From: Pseudomonas putida
GTDB taxonomy: Bacteria; Pseudomonadota; Gammaproteobacteria; Pseudomonadales; Pseudomonadaceae
NCBI RefSeq assembly: GCF_028682475.1
Contig: NZ_JANHLE010000042.1
Location: 1-37,034 of the forward strand
Direction: 5' to 3'
Length of the DNA stretch: 37,034 bases
The notes beneath the pieces are model-generated. The model had not been told where the DNA came from. It saw only the letters and a program-made list of their open reading frames with translations, and made no database searches. The first letter of the stretch is position 1. Every line of letters starts with the position of its first letter. Positions 8,261 to 15,406 of this stretch are shown here, in pieces. A program made the translations under genes and the position numbers.

Positions 8261-8557
8261 ATGGAAATCTCAGGCAACTCACCATTCTACGCCGGGCTCG
8301 GTGCGATCCAGGCCGGGCAGCACCGCGTCGATCAGGCCGCGAGCCAGATCGCCAACACCACCGTCGAGCGCGCCGCCACCAGCCAGTCCAGTGACTATCA
8401 GGCCGAGCGCCTGCGTGCGGTCGATCGCAGCCAGCAGATGGACCTGGCCACCAGCAGTGTGGAAATGGCCCTCGGCAAGCATCAGGTCGAACTGGGTGTC
8501 AAAGTGGCCAAAGCATCGGACGAAATGCTCGGCACCTTGATCGACACCTACGCCTGA
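8261..8557 (+). CDS. Small flagellar rod/hook-like protein, function unknown
   Basis: This 98-residue protein is not firmly recognised. Its N-terminal third (FYAGLGAIQAGQHRVDQ, then ASQIANTT) resembles the N-terminal helix of flagellar rod and hook proteins, which typically read AL..L.AAQ.R.D..A.NIAN. Its last 30 residues end in ASDEMLGTLIDTYA, close to the C-terminal helix of FlgE/FlgG/FlgC (ADEMLGTLI). Both ends are present, but the middle domain of even the smallest rod proteins (about 135 residues) is missing. There is no signal peptide or membrane segment. A GGAG site lies 8 bases before the ATG. No flagellar genes are nearby. The gene may be a stand-alone coiled-coil protein whose similarity reflects shared heptad structure. 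Confidence 0.75.
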   Translation: MEISGNSPFYAGLGAIQAGQHRVDQAASQIANTTVERAATSQSSDYQAERLRAVDRSQQMDLATSSVEMALGKHQVELGVKVAKASDEMLGTLIDTYA

Positions 8558-8707
8558 CCCTCCCGCCGCGCTCGCTGCGGGTCTTCAACTATTCTTTGAG
8601 TATCAGCGCCTTGGCCTTGCCGGCAGGCGCTCGGCTGCGCGTTCCTGCGGCTTTTTGCCGGATGAACTGCGCAGTGTTTCATGACCGAACTGCCCTCTGG
8701 TTGATGC

Positions 8708-8736
8708 TTGACAAGTTTTCGGCGTAAACGTATGTT
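8708..8736 (+). promoter_or_regulatory. Sigma70 promoter of the first acyl-CoA dehydrogenase gene
   Basis: TTGACA (8708-8713), a 17-base spacer and TATGTT (8731-8736) form a near-consensus sigma70 promoter. Start of transcription is expected near 8743, giving a leader of about 80 bases. The PsrA-like boxes overlap the -10 and the start. Confidence 0.75.
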
Positions 8737-8751
8737 TCAAACAACTGTTTG
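8726..8751. promoter_or_regulatory. Two PsrA-like operators overlapping the promoter
   Basis: The PsrA pattern known from Pseudomonas is (G/C)AAAC-N2-4-GTTT(G/C). CAAAC-AACT-GTTTG at 8738-8751 is a full match and extends to the perfect palindrome TCAAACA-AC-TGTTTGA. A second AAAC-GTAT-GTTT at 8726-8737 matches except for its outer 5' base. The boxes are centred 13 bases apart on the -10 and +1. PsrA is a TetR-type repressor released by long-chain acyl-CoA that controls beta-oxidation genes, which fits the dehydrogenase downstream. Confidence 0.75.
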
Positions 8752-8821
8752 ACCGAATGCCAACAACAACGGATCGGTCGTGGTCTCTCTCTCCAGGATT
8801 CATCAGCAGAGGTTCATCGCA

Positions 8822-10627
8822 ATGCCTGAATACAAAGCCCCCTTGCGTGATATTCGCTTCGTTCGTGACGAGCTGCTCGGCTATGAAGCGCATTATCAGA
8901 GCCTGCCGGCTTGCCAGGACGCCACTCCAGACATGGTGAATGCCATCCTCGAGGAAGGCGCCAAGTTTTGTGAACAGGTGCTGGCCCCGCTGAACCGCGT
9001 CGGTGACCTGGAAGGCTGCACCTGGAGCGAGTCGGGCGTGAAGACTCCGACCGGTTTCAAGGAAGCCTACAACCAGTTCGTCGAAGGCGGCTGGCCGAGC
9101 CTGGCGCATGACGTCGAGCACGGCGGTCAGGGTCTGCCTGAGTCGCTGGGCCTGGCGATCAGCGAAATGGTCGGTGAGTCGAACTGGTCGTGGGGCATGT
9201 ACCCTGGCCTGTCGCATGGCGCGATGAACACCATCTCCGAGCACGGTACCGCCGAACAGCAAGAGACCTACCTGACCAAGCTGGTATCCGGCGAGTGGAC
9301 CGGCACCATGTGCCTGACCGAACCGCACTGCGGTACCGACCTGGGCATGCTGCGCACCAAGGCCGAACCTCAGGCCGATGGTTCCTACAAAGTCACCGGC
9401 ACCAAGATCTTCATCTCGGCCGGTGAACACGACATGGCCGGCAACATCGTCCACATCGTGCTGGCGCGCCTGCCCGATGCACCGGCGGGTACCAAAGGTA
9501 TCTCGCTGTTCATCGTGCCGAAATTCCTGCCGACCGCCGAAGGCACTGTCGGTGAGCGTAACGCCGTCTCTTGTGGCTCCATCGAACACAAGATGGGCAT
9601 CCACGGCAACGCCACCTGCGTGATGAACTTCGACGCTGCAACCGGCTACCTGATCGGCCCGGCCAACAAAGGCCTGAACTGCATGTTCACCTTCATGAAC
9701 ACTGCTCGTCTGGGTACCGCGCTGCAAGGCCTGGCCCACGCCGAAGTGGCGTTCCAGGGTGGCCTGAAATACGCTCGCGACCGCCTGCAAATGCGTTCGC
9801 TGACTGGCCCGAAAGCGCCGGACAAAGCCGCTGACCCGATCATCGTGCACCCTGATGTACGGCGCATGCTGCTGACCATGAAAGCCTTCGCCGAAGGTAA
9901 CCGTGCGATGGTGTACTTCACTGCCAAGCAGGTCGACATCGTCAAGTACAGCCAGGACGAAGAAGAGAAGAAGAAGGCCGACGCCCTGCTGGCTTTCATG
10001 ACCCCGATTGCCAAGGCCTTCATGACCGAAGTCGGCTTCGAAGCGGCCAACCACGGCGTACAGATCTATGGCGGCCACGGCTTCATCGCCGAGTGGGGCA
10101 TGGAGCAGAACGTTCGCGACAGCCGTATCTCGATGCTGTACGAAGGCACCACCGGCATCCAGGCGCTGGACCTGCTCGGCCGTAAAGTACTGATGACCCA
10201 GGGCGAAGCACTCAAAGGCTTCACCAAGATCGTGCACAAGTTCTGCCAGGGCAACGAAGGCAACGAAGCGATCAGCGAGTTCGTCGCACCGTTGGCCCAG
10301 CTGAACAAAGAGTGGGGCGAGCTGACCATGAAGGTCGGCATGGCGGCGATGAAAGACCGGGAAGAAGTCGGTGCCGCTTCGGTGGACTACCTGATGTACT
10401 CCGGTTACGCCTGCCTGGCTTACTTCTGGGCCGACATGGCGCGCCTGGCTGCAGAGAAACTGGCTGCCGGCACCAGCGAAGAAGCCTTCTACACCGCCAA
10501 GCTGCAGACCGCGCGCTTCTACTTCCAGCGCATCCTGCCGCGTACCCGCACACACGTTGCCACCATGCTGTCGGGCGCCAACAACCTGATGGACATGAAC
10601 GAAGAGCACTTCGGTCTCTCGTACTGA
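8822..10627 (+). CDS. Acyl-CoA dehydrogenase, long (about 600-residue) type
   Basis: This FAD enzyme of fatty acid beta-oxidation introduces the C2-C3 double bond into acyl-CoA. The protein has 601 residues from the ATG at 8822, longer than classic 380-residue dehydrogenases because of added N- and C-terminal domains. Family segments are GTMCLTEPHCGTDLG (FAD/substrate site), GTKIFISAGEHD, YGGHGFIAEWGMEQ and YEGTTGIQALDLLGRK, where E441 is the probable catalytic base. An in-frame GTG at 8780 would add 14 residues, but the shorter form matches its paralogue at 12318, which also begins just before the YKAPLRD motif. From memory, a P. putida gene in this position was linked to phenylalkanoyl-CoA oxidation. 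Chain-length preference cannot be read from sequence. Confidence 0.93.
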   Translation: MPEYKAPLRDIRFVRDELLGYEAHYQSLPACQDATPDMVNAILEEGAKFCEQVLAPLNRVGDLEGCTWSESGVKTPTGFKEAYNQFVEGGWPSLAHDVEHGGQGLPESLGLAISEMVGESNWSWGMYPGLSHGAMNTISEHGTAEQQETYLTKLVSGEWTGTMCLTEPHCGTDLGMLRTKAEPQADGSYKVTGTKIFISAGEHDMAGNIVHIVLARLPDAPAGTKGISLFIVPKFLPTAEGTVGERNAVSCGSIEHKMGIHGNATCVMNFDAATGYLIGPANKGLNCMFTFMNTARLGTALQGLAHAEVAFQGGLKYARDRLQMRSLTGPKAPDKAADPIIVHPDVRRMLLTMKAFAEGNRAMVYFTAKQVDIVKYSQDEEEKKKADALLAFMTPIAKAFMTEVGFEAANHGVQIYGGHGFIAEWGMEQNVRDSRISMLYEGTTGIQALDLLGRKVLMTQGEALKGFTKIVHKFCQGNEGNEAISEFVAPLAQLNKEWGELTMKVGMAAMKDREEVGAASVDYLMYSGYACLAYFWADMARLAAEKLAAGTSEEAFYTAKLQTARFYFQRILPRTRTHVATMLSGANNLMDMNEEHFGLSY

Positions 10628-10643
10628 TTAAAAGGCTGTAAGC

Positions 10644-10680
10644 AAAAACGCCTGCCCTTACCGGCTGGCGTTTTTTTTTT
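10644..10680 (+). terminator. Rho-independent terminator after the first acyl-CoA dehydrogenase
   Basis: The stem AACGCC/GGCGTT with inner CC/GG pairs closes a short loop and is followed by an uninterrupted run of ten T (10671-10680). It lies 16 bases past the stop codon. Confidence 0.9.
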
Positions 10681-10696
10681 GCTGGAGCTGCCCAGT

Positions 10697-10784
10697 TGTG
10701 GGAGCCAGCCTTGCTGGCGATGGAATCGGCGCGATGTCAGCTGGCGCGCGGTGAATGCATCGCTGGCAATGCCAGCTTCCACAC
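10697..10784. repeat. Inverted REP pair (REPIN-like)
   Basis: Two related REP copies face each other. The first, TGTGGGAGCCAGCCTTGC..., ends in GGCGATGG (10697-10723). The second lies on the opposite strand (10758-10784; read on minus it starts GTGTGGAAGCTGGC). Each has its own small palindrome, and the pair resembles a mobile REPIN unit. It lies between a terminator and the GGDEF gene. The rest of 10785-10907 holds only a weak promoter-like CCGACA-N17-CATTAT. Confidence 0.8.
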
Positions 10785-10907
10785 TCAATACCCTGCAGTT
10801 CTCCCCACGGGAGAGGACTCCGACCAAATGCACTCATCTATTCATGTGCGCTGCCGACAACTTAAAGGCACAATGCCATTATTGATCTGCCGGGTCGGAG
10901 ATTACCC

Positions 10908-12194
10908 TTGTTTTTTCGTTTATCCGCTGTACGTCCGAGCCACTTCCTGCCGTCAGTCTGTTTGCTGGTGTCAGGGCTCGCCGCTGCTTATGTGAGAGAC
11001 CTCAACGTCTTCTTCACCTCTCTGTTCAATGTTCTGCCTACCTTGGTGCTGTTGCTGGGCGGCGCCTACTGCGCCGTGTATCGCCGTCAGCGCGAGCTGT
11101 TCCTGATGCTCACGGTGTACATCGCCTATTTTCTGCTCGATACCCAGACCGATTTCTACCGCGACAATGGCCGGGTCCGCGAGGATGCGGCGGTGGTCTT
11201 CCATCTGGTCTGCCTGTTGTTGCCACTGATGTTTGCTCTGTACGCCGCCTGGCAGGAGCGCACGCATCTGTTCCAGGACATGGTCGCGCGGTTTGCGGTA
11301 TTGCTGGCGGTCGGCAGTGTCGCCCTGGGGCTGGAGCAAAGCTTCCCGCATGCAGTGCTGAGCTGGTTGGCAGAAATTCGCTGGCCGTCGCTGCACGGGC
11401 AGTGGATGAGCCTTATCCAGCTGGCTTATCCGGTGTTCATCATCGCCTTCGTCCTGCTCGTGGTGCAGTACCTGCGTGAGCCCAGGCCTTTGCATGCCGC
11501 GCAGGTCATCGGCTTGATCGGGATATTCTGGATGCTGCCCAAGACCTTCATCCTGCCCTTCACCCTGAACATCATGTGCAGCCAGGTGATGCTGATGATC
11601 GCTGCGGCGGTTTCTCATGAGGCCTACCAGATGGCGTTTCGTGATGAACTCACCGGCCTGCCCGGTCGCCGCGCCCTCAACGAGCGCATGCAGCGCCTGG
11701 GGCGCAACTATGTGCTGGCAATGACCGATGTCGATCACTTCAAGAAATTCAACGACACCCATGGCCACGATGTCGGTGACCAGGTGCTGCGCCTGGTGGC
11801 CAGCAAGCTGTCCAAGGTGACCGGTGGCGGCCGCGCCTATCGCTACGGGGGTGAAGAGTTCGCCCTGGTGTTCGCCGGGAAAAGCATCGAGGAGTGCATG
11901 CCGCACCTGGAAGCGGTGCGCGAGGTGATCGCCAACTACAACATCCAGTTGCGCAACCAGGACAACCGTCCCCAGGACGATCAGCAGGGGCGCCAGCGCC
12001 GCGGGGCGTCGGCAGCGTCCAGTGTTTCTGTGACCATCAGTATCGGCGTCAGCGAACGCCTGATCGATCACCGTTCTCCCGACGAAGTGCTCAAGTCGGC
12101 CGACCAGGCGCTCTACAGCGCCAAGGGCGCGGGGCGTAACTGCGTCATGGCCTACGGTCATCAGGCCAAGCGGGGGGCGGTGCGTACGGCGTGA
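10908..12194 (+). CDS. Membrane-anchored diguanylate cyclase (GGDEF)
   Basis: The 428-residue protein should make cyclic di-GMP from two GTP. The first 240 residues hold about six or seven hydrophobic segments (for example LPTLVLLLGGAYCAV, FHLVCLLLPLMFALYAA and FIIAFVLLVVQYL), so the sensor part lies in the inner membrane. The GGDEF domain starts at DELTGLPGRRALNERM (about 247). It has the metal-binding TDVDHFKKFNDTHGHDVGD and the active-site signature GGEEF at 314-318. No RxxD inhibitory site stands five residues before it (TGGGRAYRY instead), so product feedback may be absent. The start is TTG at 10908 with GGAG seven bases upstream; no better ATG keeps the first membrane segment. A poorly conserved, Gln/Arg-rich insert (QDDQQGRQRR) lies near residue 360. 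Confidence 0.9.
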   Translation: MFFRLSAVRPSHFLPSVCLLVSGLAAAYVRDLNVFFTSLFNVLPTLVLLLGGAYCAVYRRQRELFLMLTVYIAYFLLDTQTDFYRDNGRVREDAAVVFHLVCLLLPLMFALYAAWQERTHLFQDMVARFAVLLAVGSVALGLEQSFPHAVLSWLAEIRWPSLHGQWMSLIQLAYPVFIIAFVLLVVQYLREPRPLHAAQVIGLIGIFWMLPKTFILPFTLNIMCSQVMLMIAAAVSHEAYQMAFRDELTGLPGRRALNERMQRLGRNYVLAMTDVDHFKKFNDTHGHDVGDQVLRLVASKLSKVTGGGRAYRYGGEEFALVFAGKSIEECMPHLEAVREVIANYNIQLRNQDNRPQDDQQGRQRRGASAASSVSVTISIGVSERLIDHRSPDEVLKSADQALYSAKGAGRNCVMAYGHQAKRGAVRTA

Positions 12195-12206
12195 CTTGGG
12201 TTGACT

Positions 12207-12229
12207 ATATGGTCACCAGATGACCCTAT
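12207..12229. promoter_or_regulatory. Inverted repeat, probable operator of the second acyl-CoA dehydrogenase gene
   Basis: The 23-base element reads ATA-t-GGTCA-ccaga-TGACC-c-TAT and is symmetric about 12218. It begins 13 bases after the GGDEF stop and about 90 bases before the next ATG. TTGACT (12201-12206) directly before it could be a -35, but no good -10 follows at proper spacing. It does not match the PsrA pattern of the paralogous promoter at 8708. The regulator is unknown. A GC hairpin, CGGTCC-TGCG-GGACCG, follows in the leader at 12275-12290. Confidence 0.5.
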
Positions 12230-12317
12230 GTCTCGCAAAAGTTGTTCGGTTACACTGCTTGCATAACAGTGAAGCGGTCCTGCGGGACCGTCCCCGACTC
12301 AAGTGTGAGAGGTTGCC

Positions 12318-14096
12318 ATGGCTGACTATAAAGCGCCCCTGCGCGATATGCGCTTCGTCCTCAATGAAGTCTTCGAAGTGGCCAAGCTCTGGGCCCAATT
12401 GCCGGGCCTGGCCGAAGCTGTCGATGAAGAGACCGCGCTGGCGGTGCTGGAGGAGGCCGGCAAGGTCACGGGCAAGAGCATCGCGCCGCTGAGCCGTAGC
12501 GGTGACGAAGAAGGCTGCCATTGGGACAACGGTGCGGTGCGCACCCCGGCCGGTTTCATCGAGGCCTACAAGACCTACGCCGAAGGTGGCTGGGTCGGCG
12601 TCGGTGGTGATCCTGCCTACGGCGGCATGGGCATGCCCAAGGTGATCTCGGCGCAGGTCGAGGAAATGGTCAACTCGTCGAGCCTGGCCTTCGGTCTGTA
12701 TCCGATGCTGACCGCGGGTGCCTGTCTGTCGATCAACGCCCACGCCAGCGACGCGCTCAAGGAACAGTACCTGCCGAACATGTACGCCGGTGTCTGGGCA
12801 GGCTCGATGTGCCTGACCGAGCCGCACGCCGGGACCGACCTGGGCATCATCCGCACCAAGGCCGAACCTCAGGCCGATGGCAGCTACAAAGTCAGCGGCA
12901 CCAAGATCTTCATCACCGGTGGTGAGCACGACCTGACCGAGAACATCATTCATCTGGTGCTGGCCAAGCTGCCGGATGCACCCGCCGGACCGAAGGGCAT
13001 TTCCCTGTTCCTGGTGCCCAAGTTCATGGTCAACGCCGATGGCAGCCTGGGTGCGCGCAACCCGGCCAACTGTGGTTCGATCGAGCACAAGATGGGTATC
13101 CAGGCCTCGGCCACCTGCGTGATGAACTTCGATGAAGCCGTGGGTTACCTGGTCGGCGAGCCGAACAAGGGCCTGGCAGCGATGTTCACCATGATGAACT
13201 ACGAGCGTCTGGGCGTGGGTATCCAGGGCCTGGCGACGGCGGAGCGTTCCTACCAGAATGCCATTGAATACGCCCGTGACCGTCTGCAGAGCCGTGCCCC
13301 TACCGGCCCGCAAGCCAAGGACAAGGTCGCTGACCCGATCATCGTGCACCCCGACGTACGGCGCATGCTGCTGACCATGAAGGCGTTGAACGAGGGCGGT
13401 CGTGCCTTCTCTACCTACGTCGCCATGCAGCTGGACACCGCCAAGTTCAGCGAAGACGCCACCACCCGTAAACGCGCCGAAGACCTCGTTGCCCTGCTGA
13501 CCCCGGTCTCCAAGGCGTTCCTCACCGACCTCGGCCTGGAATCCGCAGTGCATGGCCAGCAAGTGTTTGGCGGCCACGGCTATATTCGCGAGTGGGGTCA
13601 GGAACAACTGGTGCGTGATGTGCGCATCACCCAGATCTACGAAGGCACCAACGGCATTCAGGCGCTGGACCTGATGGGCCGCAAGGTCGTGGGTAGCGGC
13701 GGTGCGCTGTACAAGCTGTTCGCCGACGAGATCCGCCATTTCACCGCCACTGCCGGCAGTGAGCTGGGTGAGTTCGTCAAACCGTTGAACGCCGCCCTGG
13801 ACAACCTCGATGATCTGACCGCCTGGGTCCTGGACCGGGCCAAGAACAACCCGAACGAAATCGGCGCGGCGTCGGTGGAGTACCTGCAGGTATTCGGTTA
13901 CACCGCGTATGCCTACATGTGGGCGTTGATGGCGCGTACCGCGCTGGCCAAGCAGGCTGAAGACGATTTCTACGCCAGCAAACTCGGCACCGCTCGCTTC
14001 TACTTCGCCCGTTTGCTGCCGCGTATCCACTCGCTCAGCGCTTCGGTGAAGGCCGGTAGCGAGTCGTTGTACCTGCTGGAGGCAGCACAGTTTTGA
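12318..14096 (+). CDS. Acyl-CoA dehydrogenase, long type, paralogue of the gene at 8822
   Basis: The 592-residue protein is closely similar along its whole length to the dehydrogenase at 8822. Shared segments include YKAPLRDMRF at the start, SMCLTEPHAGTDLG, GTKIFITGGEHDL, FGGHGYIREWGQEQ and YEGTNGIQALDLMGRK (probable catalytic base E442). The ATG at 12318 has a GAGAGG site. It should oxidise an acyl-CoA with transfer of electrons to ETF; the chain-length range probably differs from that of its paralogue. The control region differs too: an unrelated inverted repeat replaces the PsrA boxes. The rsmY promoter begins 13 bases past its stop. Confidence 0.93.
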   Translation: MADYKAPLRDMRFVLNEVFEVAKLWAQLPGLAEAVDEETALAVLEEAGKVTGKSIAPLSRSGDEEGCHWDNGAVRTPAGFIEAYKTYAEGGWVGVGGDPAYGGMGMPKVISAQVEEMVNSSSLAFGLYPMLTAGACLSINAHASDALKEQYLPNMYAGVWAGSMCLTEPHAGTDLGIIRTKAEPQADGSYKVSGTKIFITGGEHDLTENIIHLVLAKLPDAPAGPKGISLFLVPKFMVNADGSLGARNPANCGSIEHKMGIQASATCVMNFDEAVGYLVGEPNKGLAAMFTMMNYERLGVGIQGLATAERSYQNAIEYARDRLQSRAPTGPQAKDKVADPIIVHPDVRRMLLTMKALNEGGRAFSTYVAMQLDTAKFSEDATTRKRAEDLVALLTPVSKAFLTDLGLESAVHGQQVFGGHGYIREWGQEQLVRDVRITQIYEGTNGIQALDLMGRKVVGSGGALYKLFADEIRHFTATAGSELGEFVKPLNAALDNLDDLTAWVLDRAKNNPNEIGAASVEYLQVFGYTAYAYMWALMARTALAKQAEDDFYASKLGTARFYFARLLPRIHSLSASVKAGSESLYLLEAAQF

Positions 14097-14109
14097 GATT
14101 AGCGCGTCG

Positions 14110-14127
14110 TGTAAGCAATCTCCTACA
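14110..14127 (+). promoter_or_regulatory. GacA upstream activating site of rsmY
   Basis: TGTAAG-CAATCT-CCTACA matches the GacA-box consensus TGTAAG-N6-CTTACA at 11 of 12 positions. Its centre lies about 66 bases before the predicted sRNA start, the usual distance. It forms part of a longer palindrome, CGTCGTGTA/TACACGACG (14105-14132), that might be mistaken for a terminator. Confidence 0.88.
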
Positions 14128-14184
14128 CGACGTGGTGACTTTTCGCCTCTATCGGAAGATTGGATCCACAGTTAACCTTCTCAC

Positions 14185-14309
14185 ATGGACGTAGCGCAGG
14201 AAGCGCAAAGTACAGAACACGGACACGTAGGATTCCTGCCAGGGTGGCGGGGCGAAATGGATGTCAGGGAAACAGTCTGCAAAGCCCCGCCTCGGCGGGG
14301 TTTTCTTTT
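14185..14309 (+). ncRNA. rsmY: RsmY, sRNA that sequesters RsmA/RsmE proteins
   Basis: The GacS/GacA-controlled sRNA RsmY binds RsmA/CsrA-family proteins and relieves translational repression. The stretch holds six GGA motifs (14187, 14199, 14221, 14230, 14259, 14268). The second sits in the loop of GCGC-AGGAA-GCGC. The string GCGCAGGAAGCGCAAAG is, from memory, the conserved core of RsmY in P. aeruginosa and P. fluorescens. A terminator hairpin, CCCCGCC-TC-GGCGGGG (14285-14300), ends it with TTTTCTTTT. A GacA box lies upstream, and TTAACC (14172-14177) may be the -10. The 5' end is set to within a few bases only. The position between an acyl-CoA dehydrogenase and a LysR gene agrees with recalled P. 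putida gene order. The terminator may also serve the LysR gene from the other side. Confidence 0.92.
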
Positions 14310-14324
14310 GCCCGAAGAAAAGTA

Positions 14325-15248
14325 TCAGCCCAGCACATCCAGCGGCGACACCCCGATCTGCCTTGGATCGGCTTCCTCTTCCAGCAGTGTGCGCAGCAGC
14401 TCTACCGATGCTTGCTGGCGCTGCGCATCGCGGAACACCAGGCCGATCTTCAGCGGCACCCGTGGTTCGCTCAAAGGCTTCCACAGCAGTTCCTGATCGT
14501 CTTCGACCACTTCCTTGGCCCGCCCCGGCAGTACGGTAGCCAGCGAGGTGTGACCGAGGCTGTCGAGAATCCCGCCCATGTTGTTCATTTCTGCCTGCAC
14601 CTGTGGCCGCCGCCCGAGGTTGGCCAGCTGCGTTTGCCAGATCTGCCGCACCTGGAACTCTTCACCGAGCAGCAGCATGGGCAGCTCCGCAGCCTGTTTG
14701 AGTGAGACTTTCTTGAATTCCCGCAACGGGTGAGTGTTGGGGATTACAAGCTGCAGTTCATCTTCGTACAGCAGCAGGCCATGCAGGCCTGGCTGGCGCG
14801 GCGGCAGGTAGCTGATGCCGATGTCCAGGCTGCCATTGAGCAGGCGGCGTTCGATCTCCAGCCCCGACAGCTCGTAGATCTGTACCACCAGGTGCGGCTG
14901 GGCCTTGCGCACCCGGTCGAGCAGTTGCGGGACCAGGCTTGGGCGTACGGTTTGCAGGACACCGATGGCCAGTGTGCGCAGCGACTGACCCTTGAAGTTG
15001 CGCAGGGCCTCGCGGGCGCGTTGCAGGCCGTCGAGCAAGGGTAGGGCGTGGTTGTACAAGGTGTGTGCGGCGAGGGTCGGTAACAGGCGCTTGTTGCCGC
15101 GCTCGAACAGGCTGACATCCAGGCTGTGTTCGAGCTGGCGGATCTGTTGCGACAGCGCCGGTTGCGACAACGACAGGCGCTCGGCGGCCCGGCCCACATG
15201 GCCTTCTTCATAGACCGCGACGAAATAACGCAGTTGGCGAAAATCCAT
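14325..15248 (-). CDS. LysR-family transcriptional regulator
   Basis: The 307-residue protein has the LysR plan. An N-terminal winged helix-turn-helix (residues 1-60: DFRQLRYFVAVYEEGHVGRA, then AERLSLSQPALSQQIRQLE) is followed by an effector-binding domain (about 90-295). The ATG at 15248 was chosen; a TTG two codons upstream is possible but adds nothing. No clear ribosome site is visible. It diverges from the aminotransferase gene at 15407 across a 158-base gap, the usual arrangement for a LysR protein and its target. The inducer is unknown. It shares a two-sided terminator with rsmY. Confidence 0.9.
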   Translation of the reverse strand: MDFRQLRYFVAVYEEGHVGRAAERLSLSQPALSQQIRQLEHSLDVSLFERGNKRLLPTLAAHTLYNHALPLLDGLQRAREALRNFKGQSLRTLAIGVLQTVRPSLVPQLLDRVRKAQPHLVVQIYELSGLEIERRLLNGSLDIGISYLPPRQPGLHGLLLYEDELQLVIPNTHPLREFKKVSLKQAAELPMLLLGEEFQVRQIWQTQLANLGRRPQVQAEMNNMGGILDSLGHTSLATVLPGRAKEVVEDDQELLWKPLSEPRVPLKIGLVFRDAQRQQASVELLRTLLEEEADPRQIGVSPLDVLG

Positions 15249-15406
15249 AAGCAATACTTATCAAAAATGCTCGAAAAACCAAATGGCTGTTAGCCGGTAA
15301 TCCGCCTAGTCTATCCCGTATTCACAAGGCTTGCAGGGCCACAAGGCGCGATGAACACTGTGTATCTTGATGTTGTTTACATAGGAATGGCAAAAGGGTT
15401 GAAAAC

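Noticed and set aside
8603..10609. 668-codon minus-strand open frame opposite the first acyl-CoA dehydrogenase; similar long frames at 12213-14030 and 461-1966
   Set aside because: High-GC genes leave long open antisense frames. The sense strands encode clear protein families.
12207..12229. GntR-type FadR operator
   Set aside because: Only the inner TGGTCACCA is palindromic in a FadR-like way, and spacing does not match the FadR consensus.
14105..14132. Palindrome CGTCGTGTA/TACACGACG as terminator of the second acyl-CoA dehydrogenase
   Set aside because: It lacks a T-run and contains the GacA box of rsmY at the right distance, so an activator site explains it better.
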